A stretch of 64,000 bases of DNA from Plumapathes pennacea. Taxonomy: Eukaryota; Cnidaria; Anthozoa; Antipatharia; Myriopathidae. Made by a program: the position numbers and the translations under genes. The notes beneath the pieces are model-generated. The model did no database searches. It saw nothing but the letters and a program-made list of their open reading frames with translations, and was not told the DNA's origin. Of the stretch, positions 10,560-23,390 are shown piece after piece; position 1 is the first letter of the stretch, and the number at the start of each line of letters is the position of its first letter. The stretch spans positions 14,220,069 through 14,284,068 of the forward strand of contig OZ038463.1 in the NCBI GenBank assembly GCA_964036295.1, written 5' to 3'.

Positions 10560-12140
10560 TTATATGTAGATTACGTGTAAAATGTATACTAGCCATATTG
10601 ACCTAGAGAGTAAAAGGTAGAATATTTTCAGTGCATGTCCAAGGGAAATTCTCTAATGAGTCCTTTAAAGAATATTTTTGAACTTGATATTTTTATTTTT
10701 ACTTCTGTTTTTGCACTCCGCAAACCAACATATATATATCCAAAACTTGTCATCGCTCGTTCCGAGACAAAAATTCCTTTTAATCCTACGCATGCACTAG
10801 CTTGAACCTTGCAGGCAGGTATTCGATGTGATTTGTAATTGTTCCGATGGCTTTTCTAAGAGAGAGTTGATCAAAAACCGAACGCAGGGGGCAAAATAAT
10901 TATATTTCAATTTATTGAGCCTCTTCAGTTTCGTAAACCACTAAGGTAAACCAGGTAAACACTAAAATCGTCACGTTCGCGGCCATACAATAATTTATGA
11001 TTGTCAGTGTATGGCAGATGAACCAGAATTCCGATGGGCCGTTCGGTTGTAAATGGCCCATTGTACCTGAGACCTTATAAATAATTAAAGACAGTCCACA
11101 AAAAAAACAGCCATGTGACGATTTCATATCTGTCTTCAAAATCTCAAATCTCAAATCTCAAAATTTTATACTCGTGTGAACCTGTGTGATCTACGTCATT
11201 TTGATCAGAAACACAGGCTAAAGAAAATGTCAATGACGACAGAAAAAAAAAGTAGAATTTCGCGTTTTACTATTTATGCGTTCAATTATGGAAAGTGCCC
11301 CCAGGTAAACGCAAAAAGTGGCATTTCTGAGCCCCTAAATTAAAACATTTCCTTGGGTAGCAGCCCCCCAGACTCTCCCTAGCGGATCGCACCTTCGGTG
11401 CTCGCTAAAATCTTCTATTACACGACTTCACATTTTCGAGTGTGAATAAAGGCCAAAACAAGTGCAAATATGGCAACGATATGGCACTCGTCAGGAACCA
11501 GATCAACCGGTTTATTGCCTTACGTGATCAATTTTTGCAAGCAAAGTTTCGAACGCGTCACTTTTTTTAAATCCATGTTTCGAGTGGATAGAAACATTTG
11601 GCCTGCTATATGAACAATATATTTTTGCGTGCACCGCAAAAAATTCTCGCTGCGCCCCTGCTGGTTGACACATTAAATATAGATGACGTTAAAGTGTCCT
11701 CAAAAAGCTAAAAAAATGAAACGTGTCACAGAGATTATAGCACTGTGGATGAGCGACTCGTGTACTTGCAGCTTGCACCTAAAGTTATGAAACTCTTATC
11801 GAAGGCCGGAATATATTAACTGTGCCTGTGTAGGGTCAAATTTCTCCCAGTGCAGCCGATCTATTTAATTTCTGTGGAGTAATTTAATACAGTCACACAG
11901 AATAACACTTGACAAAATTAAAACGTGGGCCGAGCATTTCTTTTTTTTTTTTTTTTTTCAGTATTGACCTTCGCTGAAATGACGCTGAAATGTCGTCAAG
12001 ATAAATTCTGTCTGGTCCTTTTTTTCCCACAGTTTGCCCCGATTGCACTTGTGACTTTAAGGACAAGAATGTCAACATTTACAACTTCGCAGGTGCAAAC
12101 GGCGCTTTGTCACCCACGAATATGGCGATGAGTTGCTATG
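10560..12140. repeat. Duplication block T, copy 1
   Basis: Non-coding. It shares GCATGCACTA, GAACCTTGCAGGCAGG and GTGCCCCCAGGTAAACGCA landmarks with 40905-41147 plus 43775-44880 and with 57930-59598 plus 61336-61670. It contains a hairpin GCACCTTCGGTGC beside CTAG at ~11383-11406. It serves as the empty-site reference for insertions at 41148 and 59599. Confidence 0.65.
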
Positions 12141-12828
12141 ACAACTTCGACTCAGATCAAACCAGAAATAGAATCATGTGCCTGTGTATGAACATGTGTT
12201 TTCAATATTTTGAGCATAGAAGTCTTTATGTGACATATCTTTCAGATGCGTTTGCGTATATACTTTAGAATCAAAACCTTCCTAAGGTGTACTCTTTTAT
12301 TTTTTAGGACTGAGCGAGCAACCGCTCGTGGGGGAGCTCGTTCCAATCACTGAATAAAGTTCACTGTGCCGTTGTTTGACACACGCTATCGGCTATTTCA
12401 TTCAGCTAAGAACAATGGGATATATTTAGGCATTTGGTTTGTTGAATGAATGGAAACGAGTATTTCTTGGGGCCGGACGTCAGAAGGACGACGTTTTCGC
12501 TGCAGCAGCCGCGTTGGAGTATCTGCTGGGCTCCTGAGGTAGTGAGAATTGACTCTTTGTTGTTTTACTTCTTCTCTCGCCTTTTGAACAAATAATTTGG
12601 CACAAAACGGTAAGCTCTGTGAACCTGGACGAGAAATATACTGCCAACGATCTGAAAGACCAGACAAACTGGTCGTGGACAACTCCCAAGACTTGTATAG
12701 AATCTTTTAATAATTTTCATTGCATGGGCCTCTACAGGGAACAGCTCATGCTTTAAAATCTTCGCCGAGCAAGTAATGAAGTTGCGCCATCGTTTCGTAT
12801 TTAATGCATAAACTCAGCCAAAACAAAC

Positions 12829-13650
12829 TTTTTCGGCCTGGTTTTCCTCGCCTAAATGCTTTCCGAGTTTCTTGGCCTAATTTTCTCTTCTACACAAAGC
12901 TTTCAGGCGGCTCACCCAAACTTTTTCGGCCTGGTTTCCCTCGCCTACACAAAACTTTCAGGCGGCTCGCCCAAGCTTTTGGAGAGGACGCTGTGGCTTT
13001 ATTTATTCCGAATTTTTTTCCGAGTTTCTCGGCCTGGTTTTCCTTCTTCAGAGAGTTTTCAGGCGGCTCGCCCAAGTAATTTGGAGAGGACACTGTGGCT
13101 TTATTTATTCCGAAATGTTTTCCGAGTTTCTCGACCTACTTTTCTTCTCCTACACAAAGCTTTCACTGTGGCTTTGTTGTTCCGAAATGTTTTCCGAGTT
13201 TCTCGGCCTAATTTTTGTTTCCTTCACAAAGTTTTCAGGCGGCTCGCCCAAGCATAATTGGAGAGGGTACTGTGGCTATATTTGTTCCGAAATGTTTTCC
13301 GAGCTTCTCGGCCTGGTTTTTCTTTCTTACACAGAGCTTTCAGGCGACTTGCCCATAGAGAGGAAACTGTGGTTTTATCTATTCCGAAATGTTTTCCGAG
13401 TTTCTCGGCCTATTTTCCCTCTCGTACACAAAGCTTTCAAGCGGCTCACCCAAGCATTTGGAGAGGATTCTGTGGCTTATTTATTCCAGAATATTTTCGA
13501 ATCCTCGGCCTGGTTTTCCTCTTCTAAACACAGCCTTCAGGCGGCTCACCCAAGCTTTTGGAGAGGAGACTGTGACGTCTTTATTCCAAAATGTGCGCGA
13601 AATGTTTGGCAGAATTTTCTCGGCCTGGTTTTATTCTCCGCGAAAACATT
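12829..13650. repeat. Minisatellite, ~100-bp period, second array
   Basis: Same unit as 655-1590 (GGCGGCTCGCCCAAGC, TTTTCCGAGTTTCTCGGCC), about eight units with variable length. Forward ORFs through it are by-products. Confidence 0.85.
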
Positions 13651-14556
13651 TGAGAAACTATGGCCGCGGTTAAGTTAGAGCTAAAGAGCACTATTTGCAC
13701 GCTTACAGAGTAAAGTAGTCAGAGGAGGGGCGCTTCAAAATCCCAAACATCCACGTCTTGTTGAAGCCGAACGCGCTCAAATATCGGACCCTGCTGAGAG
13801 TTTTGGCACCTTCAATGTGAGGGCGAAAGAGTGAAGCTCGTCATGGAGTGAAATATCTTATTAACCTCGTATTTACAGTAGACATCTCTTTCTCAATTCT
13901 GCTACAGCAGAATACACTAACCTGACAAATGTCCGCGGTGAAATTTTGTTTGCGCGTGATCTTGTTTCTTTTACAGACGGCTCGCAGCTTCAAACCAGTA
14001 TGCCTAATGTTCCGTGTTTGCATTAATTGATCCACCTTGTGTAGTCTGAGTGCAGCTGGCTCCTTACAAATTCACTAGTGCATGCATTGATTATTATAAC
14101 AACAGAGATGTTTATGTCCTAGGCCTGGGTTAAACGTCAGTCTTAGCATGCACTGAACTAAATTGCACTTCGGGTCGACCGAATTTGTTCGACTGGCAAT
14201 TGAGCCTTGCATTTAGTTTGACTCCTGCTAAGATCAACGTTTGACCCAGAGTTCGGCAACCTATGCCGTTCTAATCGACTCCTCCAGTCGATTAGTTCGA
14301 GTGAGTCAATCAAAACTCAATTAGTCGATCTTAATTGGGACAAACTTCAAACTAATATCACGCTTAATTGTTGAATTTAGTTCGACGCATGCTAAGATTA
14401 GTACCTGACTACTTTTAGGTCTAACTCCAAATTTTTCCCGTTTTTCTTTTACGCAACTTATATGCTGTGTATATTCTCACAGAGAACATAGCATTGTGGG
14501 TGAGTGACTCGTGTACTTTAAGTTCGGAATAATTGATGACGGCTACATGGTGATTA

Positions 14557-14974
14557 CCATGCATGTAACATGAAATTTTCACGGGAGTTTAATTTCGCGG
14601 ACTGCCGATTTTTTGCTTTTCTCGGGAAGAAATTTTCGCGGATCTCAGGCAGATTTCTATCCGGTGTTTCACATTCGGCAATGGTAAATAGCCGAGAGGG
14701 GTTTCACTTTTTCTTAACATCTTGTTTATTTTAAATTTCTAATTTACAGAACAAATCACAAATCACAAATCGTCCATCACATCTCAAAGCTACAGTATAC
14801 GGTAGGTTGGCCTGGAAAACACACATAGTGCTGGACGAATTTAATAAATATATGGAGTAAATTTTCGTGGATTTTTTTCTCGCGGGAGTATATTTTCAAG
14901 GGACTTAATTTTCTCGAATCGTCGGAAAATCCATGAAATTCGCGAAAATAAACTCCCGCGAAAATTTCATGCCA
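14557..14974. mobile_element. TA-flanked MITE (mariner-like), right end truncated
   Basis: The left part ATGAAATTTTCACGGGAG and the right part CCGCGAAAATTTCATG are inverted. The right terminus and adjacent host bases seen in the 28358-28817 copy are deleted here. It sits at the same S1 position as that copy. Confidence 0.65.
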
Positions 14975-15008
14975 CTCGAGTTTGTCCTGCCCTGCCGCGA
15001 TTAATATT

Positions 15009-15362
15009 TAAGAAATATATAACGCGTTCACGTGTAATATAAACGGGAACTCGTTATATATTTCTTTTATAAAATAATTAGCCAAGGAAAATACATCACG
15101 TATCGCGTCAGCGTGTAATATACTCTCATCTTACACGGTTATTTAGCCAATCAGGGCGCGCGTAGTATCATAATTATTTTATAATTAAGAATTAGTTCAT
15201 ACTTAGCGTGCGTCTATCGAGTTATGGATGCACGCGAGAAATTGGGAGAGCACGAGAGAAGTGTAAGAGTTCAGCTTCACGAGTGCTCTCCCAACTTCCC
15301 AAGTGCATCCATAACTCGATAGACGCACAGCTAAAAGCATGAACCAATTCTTTTATAACATA
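15009..15362. repeat. Cluster of palindromes/foldback elements
   Basis: 15009-15066 is a palindrome with AAGAAATATATAACG at one side and its complement at the other. From ~15186 to 15360 a hairpin has ~70-bp arms containing GCGTCTATCGAGTTATGGAT and its complement, with a short loop. Relatives of parts of it occur at 25706-25780. These are probably non-autonomous foldback elements. Confidence 0.6.
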
Positions 15363-18300
15363 GGCACACGAAATTACGAGCGAAAAACAAATTTTCATTT
15401 CTGATTGAATGCAAAATTCTCTTTCGACGCGCAAAAGGAAAAACAAACTCTCTCATTGGCTGATTGAAAACACGCCACAAACAAAATAATGGATATCGCA
15501 CACAGCTGTCACATAGGCAGAAGATGGCCGTATACTGCAGCCCGTAAACCGCAAAAGGTCACATGATCTAACTTACACGTTCCAATTGCTAAAGGTAGCA
15601 AAATCTGAGATAACAGTGATTGAGCTTATTGCTGCGGTATTTGATATACCTAAAGAATGCTTTCTGGTGTTGAAAACATAACAGAAATACGGAAGACGTG
15701 ACATTGTGACTTCTTGCGGTTTGAGGTTTAAGGTTTGCGGACTGCGGACTGCGGACTGCGGAAAACGGCGATCTTAAACTCGCCAACTTCACAAAATTAA
15801 TCCGCGCACAAGGCCTTGAGCAAAATTTAATAAACTACTCTAAATTCCAGATACCAGCATTAGACGTTCGTCATTCGTGGAGCGCTCTTTCTCCCCCTCC
15901 TCCCCCGAATACAACTGAGTGGGACGGAACACTGCGCATGTGTGACAGAACGTGGAAAGCAATATTTTAAAGAACTCATTTCTTTTTCTCAAATGCCGCG
16001 CTGCGTTCTTCGAGAACCATTTAGTCTTCACTCCTTTCTTTTTGTTCCAATGTGAACCATAGAATGAACACTGGATGGTCCGGCAAGTTTTGCGACGTGA
16101 AAAGATTCTGACTTTGTTTCAGCTGGCGTTGCTTTGTAGCGCGATCACTTCGCAAAACTAGGCAGACATTATAGACCGAGTGTTACTTCAAAAATAAATT
16201 TTGACCACAAAAACCAACCACGAGAAAGCCATGTCATATAATTGATTCATAGAGATTCATCAAGTTTCGGAGCTCTAGTCCAAAGACACGCGAAGTGAAA
16301 ACTAGAAAGATATTCACAGTTGTTCCTGCACCCAAGTATATTCTTGTTGTTTACAGTTCTCAGGTGACGTAACCAACGTATCCCAAAATGCTCTGTGGCG
16401 CGAGCAGCCCACGGGAGATAACATCACTGTATGTACCGCAACTATTTGGGAATAGGCAACAGTTCTTCCAAGGCATACATCTGTTTCTTATTTTCACAAT
16501 TTTGTGCCATTTTGCGTTTATTTGACCTGCGGCTCTGAAACTGCATGACTAGTTTTCTTTTCTTGCGCTGGTTGCATTTGTTTCTTTAACGAAAAACATG
16601 TTTATGCAAATGAGCAGCGCCACATTCGCATTCAGTGGTCATGTGACTTTGTCTGAGGTCGGCATCGTAGCGACTGAAGTTGTCTGTTTCAGGCATAAGA
16701 TGAGGTGTGAATTGAACAATAAAGCTGAAAGCTGTGAAAATTAGAATTCGACAAAAGTGTTGAAGTTCGTAATGTTTGTTTGATTTTGTTTTGTTCTTAC
16801 TGTTTTACGCTGAAATCGCAACTGCCAGCTGAAGGTTCGACTACTTTCAATATGTACCGCTGGAGCAAGTGTCTTACTTGTTGCTACAAAAAGCTGTTGG
16901 AACTGACCCTTTGTCAAGTTCTGAAAGTAAAGGTTATCGAATTCAAATATTTGTTACTTTTCGTAATATTTCACACCTCATTCGCTGTCTGAGACAAAAG
17001 CCTTGGAATTGTCATAGAATTGCGGGGAATCTCGGGAAATATTATGGGAAATTCCTTATATAGACTCTAATTTTCTATCGGTTATATTTTATTCGGCGGT
17101 TGTGTAATATTACTAAACGTGAATTTATTTATAATGTGCGTGTTCGGGCAAGAAGAATTATCTTTGCTTTATATTGGATTACATTAACTCCTGGGCATGG
17201 GAGCCTATCGTGAGAATATGGCTGGTTGTAATTATTATTAAATTACTGATGCAGATCTTAAGATAGGTTTAGAAGAAATTAACGTTTGAACAAGGGTATG
17301 TGAGGTGAATCGACTGCATTAGCTACTCTCTCTTGCTGACGTTTTGAATATTAAGGCCCGTCCAAACGAACCCAACGTCGCTCTCCAACGTCATCCAACA
17401 ATGTTGGATGAAGTTTGATATTCTTTTTGTTCTCGGCCACTGGTGAGCGATGCCTTTTAATTGCTTGATAAAACCTCTACAACATCGTTTGATTCGCACC
17501 GGCGCACAAGAGCCTATAACTATACACCGTGGGCTCATTTTCGGTTCCAGGATCCTTATCGTCTACAGTGTTTTATAAAACATATTGGACTCGTCTGGCC
17601 ATCCCGTAAAACATCGTCCAACATTGTTTTATCCAGCATGTTGGACTCGTTTGGTCGGCCTTTAGCCCTTCCTCAGTAGTCGATTAGTCTGCCACCAATA
17701 CCTTTTCTTTATTGTAACCGTGAGAATCACTGCGTGGGATTTTGTCTAGTTTGTAAGTTTACCTAGTAGTGTCTCCTCATTGTGCAATTACTTGTGTGTA
17801 AATGTCTAAATTTCGCTCATTGGGCAAGTCATGAATGTGCAATAAAAAGTGTCTGAATAGATTTGCTGGGGAGGGGGAGGCAGCCTGTAGATATATACAG
17901 AATATACAGAGTATACAATGTGGAACCTCCCTGAGAGACCATGGTCGCTTACTGGAATTTCTCACCATGGAAGGCCTAAGTGAGATCCTGCTTTGAGCCA
18001 CAATCTGTGTCAAATAATGCAGGTTACGTGGGTGAATAACATCTTGAGGCTTAAGAAATTGATCAACCATGTGTCCTGTTGCACCGTACGTCACATGTCT
18101 TAGTGTTTTGACCTGTCCGTTTTCCGCAAGGAAGTTAGTCCTTGCACAGACATAATTGCTCCTTGGTAACATAAGGTGGTCGCTAAATGGAGATCAAAAA
18201 CTATAGAAAACGGTGAGCTTCAAGGGCGGTCGCGGTCGCTTACGAGAGGTTTCACTAATAGTAATTTGACTCAGTGAGAAACCAGTCGGTACTTTGGTAT

Positions 18301-19254
18301 CTCCCGCAGGCGACACTTAAAGCCGAACGAAGGTTTGTCGCTTGCAGGAGGTTCTACTGTACGTCAAAATATTGTTCGTCCAAGAAGTGCAACAGGTGTG
18401 GTGACATCACAAATGTAGTACAGCTTCCATGACGTCACAGTACAAAAATAAAATCTATTTGACCTAACTGGTTCTCCTGTGTGATTTTGAACAGGAAAGC
18501 TACAAAATGAATAATTGTAAAAACATGCATGTGCATAGAGTGCTGTCGTTTCCTAAGCCAATCACCGTTTATAAGGTACGAGACCAAAAATAAAAAGCCC
18601 ATAGGTCTTTGCGTGCCTTATACCTTGGTAAAACGTGTCGGCCATGAATAGCACTGTATACAGTTGCCAGCAGTTTTCGTTTTAAATGACCTGAAAGTGA
18701 GGTGTTTGAGTTGACAGTATTGGAGCAGCAGTGTTTATGCTCTGAAAAACAACATGTTTGTGTGGGTTTAGCCAATATTTTACGCAGGTGGAAGGGGAGG
18801 GGGTGGGGGCAATGTTTTGCATATCTGTGTTCAAACCAAAATTGCAACAAAGTAGGTGCCAAGATGATTTCTGTATCATTGTTTCAAGTAAAGTGAGTTG
18901 ATATTGGACTTTGAATTTGCCAAAACACTTCAGACTAAGTTTGTCACAGCAAAAGCACTATTAATTTGATCCAGTGACTCAACGCCTCACTTTCATGCCA
19001 TTTAAGCGGAACCGCTGACAACTGTAATAAGTGCTATTAGGACGAAATTCGTTCATCGAATCAATTTTAATGCGGAAAAAAGCACTTAAAAAATATACTC
19101 GAAAGGAAATTATGTGTCAGTTGGGTATTCGTCGCCGAAACTGTACTGCGAGACGATCGACACTACGATCACAGCTCATTATCGAAACTCGTTTACACAC
19201 CGATCGCTGTTTTATTGCAAGATATGAGTGCAGGCGCAAAGGATCATGGGATTT

Positions 19255-20740
19255 TCCCCGAACGAAGTGAGGGAAATATTTACGACGCTAATGCAGCATA
19301 GTCGGCTCATTTGAAGACTCCAAGCGCGTCGCCATCTCGAAATCTAATGTTCGTGTGTTTGTTTGTGTGTGCGATGCGACCTTTTTAGGCCAGGTGCCTA
19401 AGGCAATGTCCAAATAAGGCAATGACGTAATCATTATCGACTAGCCACCGCCATGTTTTTAAGAAAGATTTGAACGAAGCAACAATTGTACGTAACTGCG
19501 TTCACGAAAATGAATTTGAAAGCTAGAAAACTTGAAACAGAACGGTCTCGCGAAGCTCGTCTTCAAAAGAGAAGCGAACAGGCACTTCAAGAGCAAAAGC
19601 GGACCGAAGAGAAGACTCCGCAAAGACAACAGCGCATGAATGCCGACCAAAAGTGACATGAACAGAAGCGGGCAACACAGACAACTCCGCAAAAAGAACA
19701 GCGCTTGAAAGCGAATCGGGACCTTCAGGAGAAAAAGCGGGCCGAAGAGAAGACTCCGCAAAGACAACAGCGCATGAATGCCGACCAAAAGCGACATGAA
19801 CAGAAGCGGGTAACGCAGACAACTCCGCAAAGGGAACAGCGCTTGAAAGCAAATCGGGAGCTTCAGACGCCGTTTTGTGTTAAACTCAGATACTTATTTA
19901 GAAAGGACAAGCAACAAAGGTTAGTCAGTGGAAACCGAACAATCACCGTGACAAATATATTGTATCCCGTATAGCTTGTAACTTGATCACTTCAAGAATG
20001 TATTAAAATCTGTATGCTGATCATTTTCCCTCGAAGTATTGTTTTACTACGCTTCTGTCGCCAGTTTCGGCTACCGTATTCGCTCAGAGCAATCGGAACT
20101 TGGAGTCTTGAATGATTTAGTCAGATGTCTTATTTTTCTGTAATCTGACACGCGGTGATTGCAGCGAGAATCGTTCACAAGCCCTTAGAAGTATTACTGG
20201 GTCTGAAGCCCGTGTATAATTTGAAGTAAACTGTTCAAGTTTTGCTTTGATTCTGGGAGAAATCTTGCTGTTTTGAGTGGGTTCACATACAAAACAATTC
20301 GAGCCTATTAAATATGCATGTCTGAATCTGGTGCATGCAGTCCAGAGTAAAAACAAATCGCACAGGAAGCCTATTTAATTGTACTGCCTATGAATTCAAA
20401 ATTGGAAAGTCAGTGTTCCTTTTTTCCCGTACTACGACGGCCGACCAACTTCAAACTTTGAGTATTAAATTTTGAGAACGTGCTTGGCAGACTGCATGAA
20501 TTAATTTGACGTGCCGACCGTGGGAAATACGTACTTCGTCACGCAATCGATTCTTTTTTCAACGCAAAAGTATAACACACACCATTCTTTTTCTCCTTCC
20601 TTTGCGTGTAGCACTTGACTTCGAAGAAAAGATCGAGTCAACATTTCGGTAAAACAAAGGCTACTCTTGTTAGGAGTTACCAAAGTAAAAGTCCCATCAA
20701 TGGCAGAGTGAGGGGGTATCTGCGATTATCGTATTTCTAG
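19255..20740 (+). mobile_element. Non-autonomous Helitron H1 carrying an STPR-like ORF
   Basis: The 5' end is TCCCCGAACGAAGTGAGGG. The 3' end is GATTATCGTATTTCTAG, followed by host T, with a GCAGA/TCTGC hairpin (20703-20723) 13 nt before CTAG. These are Helitron signatures (5' TC, 3' hairpin plus CTRR, no target duplication). The paralogous empty site at 47704-47740 reads GGGCTTTTTACC, and the joined flanks here read GGGATTTTTACC, so the insertion is precise. No Rep/helicase is present. Confidence 0.85.
19510..19974 (+). pseudogene. STPR-like 23-residue repeat protein, nonsense-mutated (in H1)
   Basis: From ATG 19510 the frame encodes a basic, Gln/Arg/Lys-rich protein of tandem 23-residue units (TPQRQQRMNADQK..., TPQKEQRLKANRDLQEKKR...) to a TAG at 19972-19974. 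A TGA at 19654-19656 interrupts it where the repeated unit has CGA, consistent with a CpG C-to-T transition. The repeat length and T-P-x-x-R-x-x-R-L pattern match the STPR DNA-binding repeat known from silkworm FMBP-1 (family knowledge; not searched). After the repeats comes CVKLRYLFRKDKQQ. The role in the Helitron is unknown. Confidence 0.65.
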
Positions 20741-21109
20741 TTACCGTAGTTACCCACAAGCCAACAGGATCCATAATGCTGGTCAGCGACTTGTGACTAC
20801 AGTCTAAACTTGCGCGCAACCGTACAACTCAGCGCGCACAGAGACGTGGTGGCGAAACGTTTGGGCAACGATTCTGACGTATCGTGCTCTTGGATGTGGG
20901 TACAGCACGTGTGCAACGACTGTGTTCCGATCACTGTTGGCAGGAAATATCTGAAACAGATATTTTACAGCTAAAAATATTGCGACATCGTGGAACTACG
21001 TTCTGGACGTCACTTCCGTTGGTCAGCGTTTGTCGTCATTAGGGAAGTAAATCGTTCTAACTCGAGGTAAAATTTCACCTTCTGTGTAAACCCCGTTTTT
21101 TATGTGTGT

Positions 21110-21425
21110 ACTGTCGCATTTTATAATACCTGTCGCATTTTATAATACCTGTCGCACTTTGTAATAATACCTGACGCACTTTGTAATAATACTTGTCGCA
21201 CTTTGTAATAATACCTGTCGCACTTTGTAATAATACTTATCGTACTTTATAATAATACTTGTCGTACTTTGTAATAATACCTGTCACACTTTGTAATAAT
21301 ACTTGTCGCACTTTGTAATAATACCTGTCGCACTTTGTAATAATACTTGTCGCACTTTGTAATAATACCTGTCGCACTTTGTAATAATACTTGTCGTACT
21401 TTGTAATAACGCTTGTCGCAATAAC
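21110..21425. repeat. 22-bp minisatellite, ~13 units, 44-bp higher order
   Basis: Unit TGTCGCACTTTGTAATAATA with alternating CC and CT junctions, so a 44-bp dimer is visible. Shorter degenerate arrays occupy the same S2 position at ~36823-37010 and ~48160-48320. Confidence 0.9.
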
Positions 21426-21785
21426 CGCCAGTGTCTGCTCACTGGCACAAACAAGGTTCTGTTCGTAGAGGATCGTCTTATTTGCGTTTAGCAGCAGAAA
21501 AAGTAATATATGGAAACTGATCTGGGTAAAAATCTGATCAGTATCTAAATAGTAAAGCGCCGAAGGTGCGTCCAGGAGCATGTCCCCCGTAAAAATGAGA
21601 TTTTGCTGTCCAAAATGCCATTTCCTACCATTTCTGGGAGCTTGAAACGAAATTTCAAAAAAATCTGACCGGTTTCCGTAAACCGTTGTGAACCGGTGGC
21701 TGCGGCCAGAGGTACTGTCTGAAAGTCACTTTTGTGAGGAAGCCTTCTCGATTGAAAATGTTTTTTATTACATTATTACACTCAC

Positions 21786-23390
21786 CTTGTCCTCGTCGTG
21801 TTCTTTAAAAGTTTTCCAGTTGGAACCGTCGTCGCTGAACTTGATCTTGTAAGATGTTAGCCACTGGTTCGAATTATAGCGCCCTTGTGTGGCTACTTTT
21901 GTCACGACCTTTGTCTCTCCCAAGTCGACCTGCAGCCATTCTCCTGCTTTTGCTGACCCAGCAGTCCAACATCCGTTTCCGACCTGGTAATTTAAGCGTC
22001 CACGGAACGCCTCGAAGCCAGGGTTATATTTGGATGAAGCGGTTAAGGATGCATTCAATAACAGTCCGTTCTCCATTCCAAAAGCTGTGCTACACGCTGT
22101 GACAAGAAAAGAAGAATGTCATACTTTGTGATGATTCGGATCCAATGAGATCAGTGTTATAGTGCCATTTTGATATTGCCTTGTGATATCGTTGAAGTCC
22201 TTATCTGTGATGATTAAAACCTGAGCCATTTAAACTGAACCACAAACACAGAATACAACTGATATAATTAAGCTGCTAGAGTAATGGCCATACTTGATAA
22301 TCCATTTCATTGGTCTAAACAAATTCTCTTCTTAACTAAGACCAAAAATCCCAAGCATTGATTAGTAACATGTTTTCTTCTGTAACAACGAGTAGTCAGC
22401 GCTAACTAAGAAAAAAACTGTACCAATGAACAAGAACCACTGCTTCTGTTAATTAATTTAATCTGAATGTTTGACTGTGTCCTGTGCGAGAAGTGGACCC
22501 CGCGAGAACAGTCGAGTGGCGCAAGGAAAGACTTCAGGTTTTTGTTCGTATTTCTCGAGATCTTCACAAAAGTGGTAAGTACTTTAAGCTAAGTCATCCT
22601 GTTTTAATAATTGTTACCGTTTAGTCACTAATCAATACTTAAAACTGCTAGAGTAACGGCCATACTTGATAATCCATTTCATTGGTCTAAACAAATTCTC
22701 TCCTTAAGGGGATAGTCCTGTAAAACTAAGACCGAAAGTCCTAAACATTGAACGAGAACCATTGCTTCTGTTGATATTCCAATCTGGATGTTTGACTGTG
22801 TCCTGTGCGAGAAGTGGACCCCGCGAGAACAGTCGAGTGGCGCAAGGGAATATTTCAGGTTTTTGCTCGTATTTCTCGAGATCTTTACAGAAGTGGTAAG
22901 TGCTGTAAGCTTAGTCATCCTGTTATGATAAAACGAAGTAACAAGCCTGAAGTTCATATGCCGTTGCGCTATAATCAAATTCCACTAACTTGCGCTTACC
23001 TGAGCAGATGGGCCGTCCTTTAGTCACGTGACACACCTTCATCTTGTTGCACAACACGTCACTGCACGCCACGTAGTCACGTGTCGGGTTATCTTCGTAA
23101 ATCACGTGATTAACCAACTTGAGGTGAAGAGGATGAGAGAGCCTCGTTCGTGCGTTGAGTTCACAACGCTTTTGGTTGAGATGGTAGTTGATGCTGTAGC
23201 AGTGCAAGTTTTTGATGCACTGATCCATGCAGTCGTCAGCGTCGTAGCATTGATTAGATGAAATCACGTGACCGATAAGTTGACGATTCAAAAAGCGATT
23301 GGTTCTGCTTCTGCACTGGGACGAGGCGGAATATAATACGTTATCGGCGACTAACAGGAATACGATGATGATGCCAGCTGAGTCCTTCAT
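21786..23390 (-). CDS. Secreted PAN/apple + F5/8C (discoidin) module, copy 2
   Basis: Exon 1 is 23390-23000 (391 nt, signal peptide plus PAN domain) and exon 2 is 22084-21786 (299 nt, first two thirds of an F5/8C domain). The donor CTCAG|GTAAG and the acceptor CACAG|CTTTTGG rebuild PICSAFGMENG, the canonical domain start. Visible motifs are CYDADDCMDQC, KRCELN, FRGRLNYQVGNGCW, GEWLQVDLGE, VATQGRY, QWLTSYKIKFS and NWKTFKEHDEDK. The exon is one codon shorter than copies 3 and 4 near the ASSKYNPGF loop. The intron (22999-22085, 915 bp) is longer than in the other copies because it contains a tandem duplication. No stop or frameshift breaks either exon. The terminal F5/8C exon is not recognised; if intron 2 were retained, translation would stop five codons past the donor. 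Confidence 0.85.

Larger units (their letters stand above)
7506..10560. repeat. Segmental duplication block S2, copy 1 (internally deleted)
   Basis: It begins TATAGACTCTAATTTTCTATC like the other S2 copies. Near 8487 it jumps from sequence equivalent to ~46570 directly to sequence equivalent to ~48930, a deletion of ~2.4 kb relative to copy 4 that removed the 22-bp minisatellite. Between genes it holds the MITE at ~7820-8145 and a 25-base G run (10372-10396). Confidence 0.75.
12141..17056. repeat. Segmental duplication block S1, copy 2
   Basis: Same order as 1-4458. Relative to copy 1 it gained a mariner-like MITE at 14557 and a replaced stretch, ~15008-16140, with palindromes and a CGGACTG triplet repeat (~15735-15765). 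No real gene was recognised. Confidence 0.75.

Noticed and set aside
19459-19852. Minus-strand Leu/Ser-rich ORFs over the Helitron H1 repeats (also 51438-51761)
   Set aside because: Antisense of the STPR-like repeats. The basic 23-residue periodicity is on the plus strand.
21110-21425. CRISPR-like direct repeats
   Set aside because: Units are contiguous with no unique spacers, and the genome is eukaryotic. It is a minisatellite.
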